Source of the DNA: VSJD01 sp964617825
Lineage (GTDB): Bacteria; Verrucomicrobiota; Kiritimatiellia; JAAZAB01
Assembly: GCA_964617825.1 (NCBI GenBank)
Contig: CAZTWL010000013.1
Span: forward strand, 31,534 to 95,533
Length of the DNA stretch: 64,000 bases
Direction of reading: 5' to 3'
Position 1 is the stretch's first letter. Every line of letters starts with the position of its first letter. The position numbers and the translations under genes are program-made. The notes beneath the pieces are model-generated. The model made no database searches and was not told the origin of the DNA. It saw only the letters and a program-made list of their open reading frames with translations. Of the stretch, positions 26,950-35,514 are shown in pieces.

Positions 26950-29331
26950 ATGTCAGACAGAGCCTTGACCGGCAGGATCAAAGCGGAAATTTTGAATAGC
27001 GGCATGGACCTGGTGGGGTTTGCCCCGGTCTCCCGCTGGGAACACGCGCCTTTTCTTTTGAGCCCAAAGGCCATCCTGCCCGAATCCCGGACGGTGATCG
27101 TCGCCGCCATCCATATAACCGACACCTGGACCGAGATGGGCGGAGAACCCGAGCCTCAGGACCATAGTCCCGGGGGCTGGCTGGCACAGAACGAAATGAT
27201 GGACAGGATCGAATACAAGGTTGCACGCATGCTCCAGGAACTGGGACACAAGGCCATTCCGGTAGTCTCTTCCAACATCTGGCGTTACCGGCAATACGCG
27301 GGCATCCCGAGCCTCTTCGCGCCGGATTTATCGCATATCCACGCCGCCACAGCCGCCGGACTGGCGGAGATCGGCTGGTCGGGACTAGCCATCACGCCCG
27401 AGTTCGGATCGCGCTGCCGTTTTTTCTCAATCGTCACCAGCGCGGATCTTGTCCCTTCTCCCATGTACAACGGCCCAAAACTTTGCGACATGTGCATGGA
27501 ATGCGTCAATCATTGTCCCAGCGGGGCATTAAAAAAGGAACTGGGCAAGCCGCGCGAAGTGACGATCGGCGGAAAAACATTCAAATACGCCAACAAGAAT
27601 ATTTGGCGCTGCGCGTGGGCCGAGCATTTCAACCTTGACTTGAACTCGGAAACGCTCAAACACGCCGCCACCATCAACGAGGACGTTATTCTCGGCGAAA
27701 TCCAGGCCAAGGGCACCCGCGGCCATGAACGCGGAGTCTGCCAGAAATACTGTGTCCCACCGCATCTGCGCACACGCCAACCGAGCTTCGGCCGTCCGAG
27801 CAAACTCATTGCGCAAAACCGGATCAATAGGCGCTACCCTGAGAATATGCCGACGCTGCGGAAAATGCGCGATGACATTTGTGCCGCCGCCACCAGAATG
27901 GGAATCGATCTGGCCGTCGTCGCCCCGTTAAAACCGGACACCGAAGCCGCCCGCGAAGTCAACCTGCAAGCGCCCGGGATGCGGACCATCGTTGCGGTAG
28001 CCATGCGCATACCATCCGAAACATTTGCGTCGGAACAATTTGGAACCGCAACCAAGGAGCCGTTCCAGTTCGCCGCATGGCGCCAATTGCATTTCATCCT
28101 GCTCAAATTGGGCCGGATCGTCGAAGATTACGGATATCATGCGGCAGCATTCACCGGCGGATTCTGGAACCGGCAGGACATTGCTTACAAGCTGGCCGAA
28201 ATGGCCGGCATCGGGCGGTTCAACGCTGCGGGCACTTTCGAGACTCCCGAGTTCGGAGTCAACCTGATTGCCGGAGCGATCGCAACCGACGCCTTGATCG
28301 ACGCGACGCCAACCTCCGATAAAACGGAAAACACCTCCGTGCAAACCAAGCTGAGCGGCCGGCCGCTACGCACCAAACTGGAACGCCTGGCCGAAGACAA
28401 TCTGGTCTCCATGTTCGGCATCGCCCCGGCCGGCAGTTTCGATAAAACCGTTGCCGACTTGAAGGCGAATTTCGACGAAAACGAACTGGGCGAAGACATA
28501 ATCAACGTTGCCAAGAATACCTATCATGGCAACTGGACGTCGAAAATTGTCAACACCAACGCAAAAATCATGGGGCCCAGGGAATATATGCCCGAGGCTA
28601 AGTCGGTCATTGTGCTTGGCATGCACTTTCCCCGGGAACTTATCGAGAATACCGGCCTCGAAAAAACCCAGCAGATCGGCACATACAATTTCTGGCAATT
28701 TCAGACGATTTATGAATTGCGCCATGCCGCCAGCAATATCGCCTTGTTGCTTAACGTCATGGGCTACAAGGCCATTGCCACGGAAAACATGCTGGGCATC
28801 GGCTCGCAAACCGATTCGCCAAGGGGCCGGATCCCCGATGCGCGGAGCAACGCCCTTGAGGCGGTGGCCGCGGGACTCGGCCAGCTCGGAGAAAGCGGCG
28901 CACTCCTCAGCCCCAAGTTTGGACCACACCAGCGGCGCATCGTCATTATCACCGACGCCGAACTGCCGTCCGATGCAATCTACGCCGGACCGCAGGTCTG
29001 CCGCCACTGCAACATTTGCAGGGACAAATGTCCGATGAACCCATTCGAGGGCCAATACATCGGAGTGCGTCTTGACAACACGACCATTCAAATCCCGAAA
29101 ATCGAACGCCGGCGCTGCGACTGGGCAAAGAAATACAGCCTGTGTGCGAAAGAAGGCCCCATGCTCATCGGCAACAAGACCAATGTCCCGGCGCCCAAGC
29201 CCCGGATCAGGATTGAAGACATCGCGGCAGCCTGCGAGAAGAAAGACCCCGTCATGGTCGTCAGGACATGCATAATGGAAAACTGCATGCGGTATTGCCC
29301 GGCCGGCGAATTGGCGGCTACCCAGCCGTAA
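26950..29331 (+). CDS. Three-module 4Fe-4S oxidoreductase-like protein
   Basis: A 793-residue cytosolic protein made of three related modules. Module 1 (about 1-270) and module 3 (about 480-793) each have a domain resembling the reductive dehalogenase / epoxyqueuosine reductase group, with the ferredoxin motif CxxCxxCxxxCP (Cys179, 182, 185, 189 in module 1; CRHCNICRDKCP in module 3) and further cysteines (Cys221, 264, 268; CIMENCMRYC). Module 2 (about 300-470) keeps the core (LAVVAPLKP, IVAVAMRIP, FGVNLIAGAI) but has lost the ferredoxin motif. AAAGGAG precedes ATG 26950. It follows the IclR gene by 14 bases, so both are likely in one unit. No cobalamin gene is nearby. Function not known; electron transfer or a reductase role is inferred. 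Confidence 0.75.
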   Translation: MSDRALTGRIKAEILNSGMDLVGFAPVSRWEHAPFLLSPKAILPESRTVIVAAIHITDTWTEMGGEPEPQDHSPGGWLAQNEMMDRIEYKVARMLQELGHKAIPVVSSNIWRYRQYAGIPSLFAPDLSHIHAATAAGLAEIGWSGLAITPEFGSRCRFFSIVTSADLVPSPMYNGPKLCDMCMECVNHCPSGALKKELGKPREVTIGGKTFKYANKNIWRCAWAEHFNLDLNSETLKHAATINEDVILGEIQAKGTRGHERGVCQKYCVPPHLRTRQPSFGRPSKLIAQNRINRRYPENMPTLRKMRDDICAAATRMGIDLAVVAPLKPDTEAAREVNLQAPGMRTIVAVAMRIPSETFASEQFGTATKEPFQFAAWRQLHFILLKLGRIVEDYGYHAAAFTGGFWNRQDIAYKLAEMAGIGRFNAAGTFETPEFGVNLIAGAIATDALIDATPTSDKTENTSVQTKLSGRPLRTKLERLAEDNLVSMFGIAPAGSFDKTVADLKANFDENELGEDIINVAKNTYHGNWTSKIVNTNAKIMGPREYMPEAKSVIVLGMHFPRELIENTGLEKTQQIGTYNFWQFQTIYELRHAASNIALLLNVMGYKAIATENMLGIGSQTDSPRGRIPDARSNALEAVAAGLGQLGESGALLSPKFGPHQRRIVIITDAELPSDAIYAGPQVCRHCNICRDKCPMNPFEGQYIGVRLDNTTIQIPKIERRRCDWAKKYSLCAKEGPMLIGNKTNVPAPKPRIRIEDIAAACEKKDPVMVVRTCIMENCMRYCPAGELAATQP

Positions 29332-29483
29332 CCGCATGGAAATCGGGTCGAAATCCGTTAATTTCCAGGCGGATGGACGGAAACGGCTGCTGCCAAACGC
29401 TGCCGTTTCCGTTTGAGCTTCGGGATAAGCGCAGGCCTCCGCCGGACTCTGCATGACGGCGGTCCTGCCGCGATCACCGCGGA

Positions 29484-30050
29484 CTACCCCCGGTCTTCAG
29501 ACCAGTCGGCGCGGTCGGCCGCGGGCGGACGGGCTGGATTTTCGGCAGTGACAAGGGAACTCACGTTTACCTTGACGGAATTAACCTCAGCAATGCCCAG
29601 ATTTTCGTGCAGGCTTTCCCGAACCCTCTGCTGAAGGACCTGGGACAACTGCTGGACTTTGGTTCCGGTTTTGACGCTCAGATCCAGGCGCACATCAACG
29701 CGCCCATCATGCGTGGCGCTCACATCGGCACGCATGCGGATAATCCCGGCAAATTCGTCTGCCAGCTTCGCGAGAAAATCGTTGACCGCCTTGATGCTGA
29801 TGCTGATCGCTCCACCTTCGTTTTCCAGCGTGAGGAAGCGCTCCTCCTTCACGGGAATGCCCGTCAGCCAGTACAATAGCACCAGAAACACGGCGGAAAT
29901 CCCCACGAAGAACTGACCCAGATTCTCATCGATCAGGAATTTTCCCCAGGAGGTCTGGAAGTCTTCATGGAGATTGGCCAGCAGCAGAATGCCGAATATC
30001 AGCAATCCCACCGACAGCACACACTTGATCAGACCATGCAGGATGTTCAT
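29484..30050 (-). CDS. amaP: AmaP-type membrane anchor with Asp23-like C-terminus
   Basis: A 188-residue protein with two membrane helices (about 8-26 and 46-63) followed by a cytosolic Asp23/DUF322-like domain, as in AmaP, the membrane anchor of Asp23 in Gram-positive bacteria. The start at 30050 has AGGGAGG nine bases upstream; a longer frame to 30125 adds residues that overlap the end of the asp23 gene. It follows the asp23-like gene by 31 bases and probably ties Asp23-type proteins to the inner membrane, perhaps linked to cell-envelope stress. Confidence 0.82.
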   Translation of the reverse strand: MNILHGLIKCVLSVGLLIFGILLLANLHEDFQTSWGKFLIDENLGQFFVGISAVFLVLLYWLTGIPVKEERFLTLENEGGAISISIKAVNDFLAKLADEFAGIIRMRADVSATHDGRVDVRLDLSVKTGTKVQQLSQVLQQRVRESLHENLGIAEVNSVKVNVSSLVTAENPARPPAADRADWSEDRG

Positions 30051-30081
30051 ATGGGTTGGCCTCCCTTTGAGATTAACGACA

Positions 30082-30525
30082 TTAGTTTGACGCTGCCGGC
30101 TCCGGCAGTTTGACGCCTTGCACAATCACGTTGATCATGCCGATCTTCTTGCCGGTCATATCCTCGATGGCCTTGCGCACATCGTTTTGGATGCTCCAGG
30201 CAATCTGGGGAATACGGACGCCAAACGCGATCACAATGTGAAGGTCCAGGTTGATTTTCTGGTCTTCAATGTCGACCCTTATGCCGCGGTCAAACGATGC
30301 CCGGCCAACCATGCTGGCCAACCCCTCGGCAAAGGAACTGCTCATTTCGACGACTCCTGGAACCTTGAGGGCCGCCAGACGGGCGATCGCCGCAATCACG
30401 CTGTTGTGCACGCGGATCGCGCCCAACTCCGTCCCGTCCTCGCTGTGATCGTCCGATGCATCTTGTTCGGCCGCAACCGCGCCGCTTCCGCTGCTTGTCT
30501 CGGATATCCGCTTTTTCATGTCCAT
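30082..30525 (-). CDS. Asp23/Gls24 family envelope protein
   Basis: A 147-residue protein of the Asp23/Gls24 (DUF322) family: VHNSVIAAIARLAALKVPGVVEMS, GIRVDIEDQKINLDLHIVIAFG and the C-terminal VQGVKLP. Members are abundant membrane-associated proteins in Firmicutes, and the accBC-linked version (YqhY) is tied to acetyl-CoA carboxylase. The ATG at 30525 is seven bases after AGGAG; an ATG at 30531 is too close to that site. It sits 10 bases downstream of accC and before amaP, so it is in the acc unit. Confidence 0.88.
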   Translation of the reverse strand: MDMKKRISETSSGSGAVAAEQDASDDHSEDGTELGAIRVHNSVIAAIARLAALKVPGVVEMSSSFAEGLASMVGRASFDRGIRVDIEDQKINLDLHIVIAFGVRIPQIAWSIQNDVRKAIEDMTGKKIGMINVIVQGVKLPEPAASN

Positions 30526-30535
30526 GGGCATTCTC

Positions 30536-31915
30536 CTAAGATTCCTTACCGGCCAATTTCACACTGCCCAATCCGTCTTTCAGCAACTGCTCCAGGTACG
30601 CCGTATGGTAGCGGCCACGACGGAACAAAGCATCGTTCAATATCGCACGGCCGAGCGGCGCAGTCGTCTTGACCCCCTCGATCATGAATTCGCTCAGCGC
30701 TCCGGACATGCGCTGGACGGCTTCCTCCCGGGTATCGCCGCGCACAATGACCTTGGCAATCAGACTGTCGTAGAACGGCAGGATGTCATAGCCGCTGTAA
30801 ACATGCGAATCAACCCGGATTCCGGGACCACCGGGAAAATGGACCCATTCCACACGCCCCGGCGACGGCGCAAAATTGTTGGCCGGATCCTCGGCATTGA
30901 TCCGGAACTCGATAACATACCCCTTGGGATTAATCTCCTTCTGCTCGAAAGACAGCCGCTGGCCGGCGGCAACCTTGATTTGCTCCTTGACCAGATCGTA
31001 GCCGGTGGCCATCTCCGTCACCGGGTGCTCGACCTGGATACGGGTGTTCATTTCCATGAAATAAAAATGCCCGGTCGGATCAAGCAGGAACTCGATCGTG
31101 CCCGCGCCGCGGTAATTGATGGCCTCGGCCGCGCGTACGGCCATCTTGCCCATGCGCCGGCGCTGATCGGAAGAAAGCACGGGACAAGGCGTCTCTTCCA
31201 TGAGTTTCTGATGCCGCCGCTGGATACTGCAGTCGCGCTCGCCGAGCTGAACTACATTACCGTGGGTATCGGCCATGATCTGGATTTCCACGTGGCGGGC
31301 ATTTTCGATATATTTCTCGATATAGACCTCGCCGTTACCGAATGCCCGGTCGGCTTCGGAACTGGCCATCATGAAACCCTGCACCAAGCTGACGTCATTG
31401 TGGGCAATCCGCATGCCCTTGCCACCGCCGCCGGCCGCCGCCTTGATCAGCACCGGATAGCCGGATTTGCGCACCACCTCCAGCGCGTCTTCCTTGGTCT
31501 TGACCACGCCGTCGCTCCCGGGAATGGTCGGCACACCGCTCTTGCGGACGGTCTCGCGCGCAATGGCTTTGTCACCCATCTTTTGGATGTTCTCGGCCGT
31601 GGGGCCAATAAAGGTAATGTTACAGCTTTCGCAAATCTGGACAAAGTGCGCGTTTTCCGCCAGGAACCCGTAACCGGGATGAATGGCATCCACGTCCGCC
31701 ACTTCAGCCGCGCTGATAATATTAGCGATTTTCAAGTAGCTTTCCTGCGCCGACGCCGGGCCGATACAAATGGCCTCGTCCGCCATCTGGACATGCAATG
31801 AACGCTCGTCCACGTCCGAATAGACGGCCACGGTTTTAACACCCATCTCGCGGCAGGCACGAATGACACGCAGTGCGATTTCACCGCGATTGGCGATTAA
31901 TATGCGGTTGAACAT
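30536..31915 (-). CDS. accC: Biotin carboxylase subunit of acetyl-CoA carboxylase
   Basis: Carboxylates the biotin of AccB in the first committed step of fatty acid synthesis. The 459-residue ATP-grasp enzyme has IANRGEIALR, HPGYGFLAEN, the glycine-rich AAAGGGGKGMR, ERDCSIQRRHQK and MNTRIQVEHPVTE, the complete biotin carboxylase set. It follows accB after a 97-base spacer that contains a possible attenuator, and precedes asp23 by 10 bases. Confidence 0.97.
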   Translation of the reverse strand: MFNRILIANRGEIALRVIRACREMGVKTVAVYSDVDERSLHVQMADEAICIGPASAQESYLKIANIISAAEVADVDAIHPGYGFLAENAHFVQICESCNITFIGPTAENIQKMGDKAIARETVRKSGVPTIPGSDGVVKTKEDALEVVRKSGYPVLIKAAAGGGGKGMRIAHNDVSLVQGFMMASSEADRAFGNGEVYIEKYIENARHVEIQIMADTHGNVVQLGERDCSIQRRHQKLMEETPCPVLSSDQRRRMGKMAVRAAEAINYRGAGTIEFLLDPTGHFYFMEMNTRIQVEHPVTEMATGYDLVKEQIKVAAGQRLSFEQKEINPKGYVIEFRINAEDPANNFAPSPGRVEWVHFPGGPGIRVDSHVYSGYDILPFYDSLIAKVIVRGDTREEAVQRMSGALSEFMIEGVKTTAPLGRAILNDALFRRGRYHTAYLEQLLKDGLGSVKLAGKES

Positions 31916-31944
31916 TTCTTATTCCCGCTGATATTCAAAAACCA

Positions 31945-31990
31945 GACTCCCGGAGTCGAAAAAATGCCAAGACACTTTGCCCCGACTCCG
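31945..31990 (-). promoter_or_regulatory. Possible attenuator between accB and accC
   Basis: Reading the minus strand, CGGAGTCG (31990-31983) can pair perfectly with CGACTCCG (31958-31951), or the latter can pair instead with GGAGTC (31950-31945), which is followed by TGGTTTTT. These two structures exclude each other, the layout of an attenuator. The terminating hairpin is short, so the effect may be weak or absent. Confidence 0.35.
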
Positions 31991-32012
31991 AACCGGCTTC
32001 TTCTTTTCGTAG

Positions 32013-32465
32013 TTATGTTTTTTCGATTTTAAACAGAGGCTGGCCGAACTGCACGGCATGGGCATTCTCCACCAGCACTTCACGGACAATCCCCTTGATT
32101 TCAGCCTTGATTTCGTTCATGACCTTCATGGCTTCGACGATGCACAACACCGTTTCCGGCAACACCTCCTGGCCGACCGTCACGTACGGCTCGGCATCCG
32201 GCGCCGGGGCACGGTACAAAGTACCCACAAACGGCGCTTTGACGAACGCCATCCGCGGATCTTCCTGGGCCGGCGCCTCCGCTGCAGGCGCGGCGAGCGC
32301 CCCGACTTTGGAAGCGGGGGGGGCGGCGGCGGCAACTGCCTGGACAACCTGCACGGCGCCGCCCTTTTTAATGGAAAGGCGCACGCCATTCTCTTCCATT
32401 TCGAATTCAGACAGGCCGTTTGCAGTCATCAGGTCTATGATTTCTTTGACTTTATCCAGTTGCAT
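32013..32465 (-). CDS. accB: Biotin carboxyl carrier protein
   Basis: A 150-residue biotin carrier of acetyl-CoA carboxylase. The N-terminal domain (KVKEIIDLMTANGLSEFEMEENG) and Ala/Pro linker lead to the biotinyl domain with Lys114 in EAMKVMNEIKAE. The start at 32465 has AGAGGTG four bases upstream; a longer frame to 32516 lacks AccB similarity. It pairs with accC downstream. Confidence 0.96.
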   Translation of the reverse strand: MQLDKVKEIIDLMTANGLSEFEMEENGVRLSIKKGGAVQVVQAVAAAAPPASKVGALAAPAAEAPAQEDPRMAFVKAPFVGTLYRAPAPDAEPYVTVGQEVLPETVLCIVEAMKVMNEIKAEIKGIVREVLVENAHAVQFGQPLFKIEKT

Positions 32466-32548
32466 TGTCACCTCTTTTGTTAATCCCGTCCCGCCCGCCC
32501 GCCGGCAATCCGTCAATCGACCGATGCCGCCTTGCAGACCGGCGGCCG

Positions 32549-33016
32549 TTACGCACCAACATTGCAGCCAGGTTCATTACCGGACTTTAGATATTGAACC
32601 AAACCAATCAGGGCCAGATGATATCCCATGGACCCGAAGCCCATGATCTGGCCGATACAGGCCCCGGCCGTAAAACTCAAATGCCGGAACTCCTCGCGGG
32701 CAGCCGTATTTGTAAGATGAACTTCCACGCACGGCACGCTAACGGCCTGCAGCGCATCCCGCAAGGCCACACTGGTATGCGTATAGGCCGCCGGGTTCAA
32801 TATAATCCCGTCAAACTTTTCGCGGCAGTCAAGGATTCGCGAGACCAGCACTCCCTCCTCGTTGCTCTGCACATGCTCCAACTCGACGCCGAGCGTCCCC
32901 GCCCGCTTCCTGAGGCCCTGGATGATATCATCCAGCGTTTCCTTGCCGTAAAGCGCCGGTTCCCGCCTGCCCAACATATTCAGATTCGGCCCACTCAACA
33001 CAAGAATTTTTATCAT
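32549..33016 (-). CDS. aroQ: 3-dehydroquinate dehydratase, type II
   Basis: Third step of the shikimate pathway. The 155-residue protein has GPNLNMLGRREPALYG (with the catalytic Tyr), ILNPAAYTHTS and the EVHLTN His motif, the type II signature. Its ATG overlaps the ricT stop as ATGA. aroQ-accB-accC order is common in bacteria. Confidence 0.95.
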   Translation of the reverse strand: MIKILVLSGPNLNMLGRREPALYGKETLDDIIQGLRKRAGTLGVELEHVQSNEEGVLVSRILDCREKFDGIILNPAAYTHTSVALRDALQAVSVPCVEVHLTNTAAREEFRHLSFTAGACIGQIMGFGSMGYHLALIGLVQYLKSGNEPGCNVGA

Positions 33017-33849
33017 GGCTGGGCATTATCATGGTTTGAAGGTTGATTGCCAAGCAAAAATACATCCTTGGCGTCAAATTCCAGAATTCGCTGGTCATCG
33101 AGGCCAACCTTGACCTTGCGCCCCAATACTCGCGTTTCCAATACAGTGCCTTCGCCTGCGGGACAGCGCACCCGATTGCCTTCATGCGGCAGCCCGCGCG
33201 CCAAGTCATGATAACAGGCCTGCTCGAAGCGCAGACAGCATTTCAAGCGTCCACACATCCCGTTGAGCGTCACCGGATTGAGCGAGAGCCCCTGGCTTTT
33301 GGCCATGCGGATGTGGATATTGTCGAACTCTTTAAGCCAGCCTGCACAACAAAGCACCCGGCCGCAGGTTGCCAGTCCGCCGCAAATGGCCGCTTCGTCG
33401 CGCGCCCCGATCTGGCGCATCTCCACCCGCGCATGCGTTTCCGCCGCCAAATCATGGATCAGCTGCCGGAAATCCACGCGCTCATCAGCCGTGAAAGTAA
33501 CGGTCAGGTGCGAACGGTCGAGGGAATAATGCACCCGCACTAGCCGCATATCGAGGTGGTGCTCCTTGATCTTTTCCTGGCACAGGCGCCAGGCCGTTTT
33601 GGAAAACAACTGATTTTCGCCGGCCATCGTCTGATCCTGCATGGTCGCCCGGCGCAAAACACGGGGAATGCCTTCCGGCGCCGACGGGCTCTCGCCGTCA
33701 ATCGAAATCACATGCCCGTATTCCGGCACGCGCTCGGCTTCCACCACACAGGCATCGCCAACGCCTATGGCCAAATCGATGGGCGCCGTGCAACGCCAGG
33801 GATAAGTATCGTCACAATTGATATGGAGTAATCGCAACATTTGAAGCAC
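33013..33849 (-). CDS. ricT: PSP1-domain protein RicT-like
   Basis: A 278-residue protein with the PSP1 C-terminal domain (CGRVLCCAGWLKEFDNIHIRMAKSQGLSLNP, then GMCGRLKCCLRFE), as in RicT (YaaT) of Bacillus, a partner of RNase Y complexes that binds an iron-sulfur cluster. The conserved Cys cluster is intact. The order tmk-holB-ricT is the same as in Bacillus. The role in this lineage is inferred. Start is uncertain: ATG at 33849 or 33840. Confidence 0.9.
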   Translation of the reverse strand: MLQMLRLLHINCDDTYPWRCTAPIDLAIGVGDACVVEAERVPEYGHVISIDGESPSAPEGIPRVLRRATMQDQTMAGENQLFSKTAWRLCQEKIKEHHLDMRLVRVHYSLDRSHLTVTFTADERVDFRQLIHDLAAETHARVEMRQIGARDEAAICGGLATCGRVLCCAGWLKEFDNIHIRMAKSQGLSLNPVTLNGMCGRLKCCLRFEQACYHDLARGLPHEGNRVRCPAGEGTVLETRVLGRKVKVGLDDQRILEFDAKDVFLLGNQPSNHDNAQP

Positions 33850-34881
33850 TCAGTGTCCGGTTTCCAGGGTTGCCGGCCGGCGCCCAGCCGCCCCGGCAGT
33901 TAAACGTATGAATCCGCGCTCCATAACCATGGGCACGGGCAAATTCTGCGCCACTTGCCAGCGCATGTCCTCGATTGTGTCGATGTTATCCATTGCACGC
34001 CGGCAAGTCAATGCGGCGGCTTGCTCCCGAATCGACCGGATCTGGTCGGGAAACGCCGGCACGCCCGGGGCCTCCGCGCAAACGACCTGGAGCAGCACGT
34101 CCCTCTGCCACAATAACAGCCAACGGAACAGTTCCGCAAGCGCTTCCTTGTAAAGGCTTTCGATGCGGGCCTCGCGAATTTCCTTGGCGGCTTTCAGGTC
34201 TTCGGTTGCCGGCGCATCCGAATCATCGCCGGCATCCACGGTTTGCTCGATCCGTTCGCGCACCTGCTTGAGAACCCCAAGCACCTTGCGCGCGCGCCCC
34301 ACCGCCTCAACCACGCTCCGGTCCCCGCTGCCCGTCATGGCGTCAATTACGGCGGCCCGCACTTCCGCGCCGGAGATGCCGGTTTCCGCCGCCAGCACCA
34401 CGCGCTGACACCGCGACACAACCGTCGGCAGGAGCGCCGCCGGCTGGTCGGTAACCAGCAGAAACAGACATTTATCCGGCGGCTCCTCCAGCGTTTTCAA
34501 CAAGCGGTTCGCGGCCTGCGGGTTGATCCGGTCGGCATTGCTGAACACCACCGCCTTCCATCCGCCCTCAAAGGAAGACAGATTGATGTGCGCCTGGACT
34601 TCTTCGATTTGCGCCATCAAAATGCCGCGCGATTTTTTTTGCGGTTCCACCCAGAGCACATCGGGATGGGCATGCGCGGCGATTTGCCGGCACTTTGCGC
34701 ACTGGCCGCAAGGACGCTCGCCCGGCGCCGTGCAATAGAGCAAAGCCACCACCCGCCCGGCCAGAACTCCGGCTGCGCCCCAAGGCGCGCCCACAATCAA
34801 GTAGGCATGCGCCAAACGACCGGAAACCAGACTTTGCCGGAGCGACGCCAAAGCCTGTTCGACTTCAGGTTCCAATGACAT
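33850..34881 (-). CDS. holB: DNA polymerase III delta' subunit
   Basis: A 343-residue clamp-loader subunit with ATPase-like fold: HAYLIVGAPWGAAG (walker-type loop), zinc module CGQCAKCRQIAAHAHPD and LLKTLEEPPDKCLFLLVT with the SRC(Q) motif. The start at 34881 overlaps the tmk stop by 17 bases and gives MSLEPEVEQALASL; a longer frame to 35091 runs through tmk and has no family similarity. Confidence 0.9.
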   Translation of the reverse strand: MSLEPEVEQALASLRQSLVSGRLAHAYLIVGAPWGAAGVLAGRVVALLYCTAPGERPCGQCAKCRQIAAHAHPDVLWVEPQKKSRGILMAQIEEVQAHINLSSFEGGWKAVVFSNADRINPQAANRLLKTLEEPPDKCLFLLVTDQPAALLPTVVSRCQRVVLAAETGISGAEVRAAVIDAMTGSGDRSVVEAVGRARKVLGVLKQVRERIEQTVDAGDDSDAPATEDLKAAKEIREARIESLYKEALAELFRWLLLWQRDVLLQVVCAEAPGVPAFPDQIRSIREQAAALTCRRAMDNIDTIEDMRWQVAQNLPVPMVMERGFIRLTAGAAGRRPATLETGH

Positions 34882-35512
34882 GCTGCGCCAACCCCCAGAT
34901 ATCCGCCTGAACGGCATCCTCCGTGCGTGCGGCATCCACAACCCGGATGCGCTGCGGCCAACGCCGCGCCAGTTCCAGATACCCGGCACGGACCCGTTCA
35001 TGAAAGGCAAGTGCTTCCCGTTCGATGCGGTCTTTTTCCACCCCCTGCCGCGCATTGCGATGGTGCAACCGTTCAAAGCCGACTTTGACATCCAGGTCCA
35101 GCAGGATCGTAAGATCCGGCATCAGGCTGCCGACGGCCAAGTCATTCAAAACCAGGATTTTTTCGACATCACCGCCGCGCGCATACCCCTGATAGGCGGT
35201 CGTGGAATCGGCAAAGCGGTCGCAGACGACGCAGACGCCATCCGCCAGCGCAGGCGCAATGACCTGGCGCACCAGCTGTGCGCGGCTGGCCATGAACAGG
35301 AAAAGCTCCGCTTCCGTGACCATACTCTCGCCGCCGGCATCGTGCTGCAGCAGATGGCGAATGGCTTCGCCCAACGCTGTGCCGCCAGGCTCCCGTGTGG
35401 CAATCACGGAATGGCCGGCCGCCTGGAGTTGAGCGACCAACTGGCGGACATGCGTGGACTTGCCGCCGCCTTCCGGACCCTCCAGGGTAATGAATTTGCC
35501 GCGTGGCTTCAT
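34865..35512 (-). CDS. tmk: Thymidylate kinase
   Basis: Makes dTDP from dTMP. The 215-residue protein has the P-loop LEGPEGGGKSTH, the DR(Y/F) motif CDRFADSTTAYQG and the LID segment rich in Arg. It sits two bases after cysS and overlaps holB, the usual arrangement with ricT. Confidence 0.95.
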   Translation of the reverse strand: MKPRGKFITLEGPEGGGKSTHVRQLVAQLQAAGHSVIATREPGGTALGEAIRHLLQHDAGGESMVTEAELFLFMASRAQLVRQVIAPALADGVCVVCDRFADSTTAYQGYARGGDVEKILVLNDLAVGSLMPDLTILLDLDVKVGFERLHHRNARQGVEKDRIEREALAFHERVRAGYLELARRWPQRIRVVDAARTEDAVQADIWGLAQHVIGT

Positions 35513-35514
35513 AC

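Noticed and set aside
26060..29748. Exact 18-base repeat CGCATGCGGATAATCCCG at 26060-26077 and 29731-29748
   Set aside because: One copy lies in the amaP coding sequence where codons explain it; a chance match of this length in the window is unlikely but not excluded, and no repeat structure or flanking similarity supports a mobile element.
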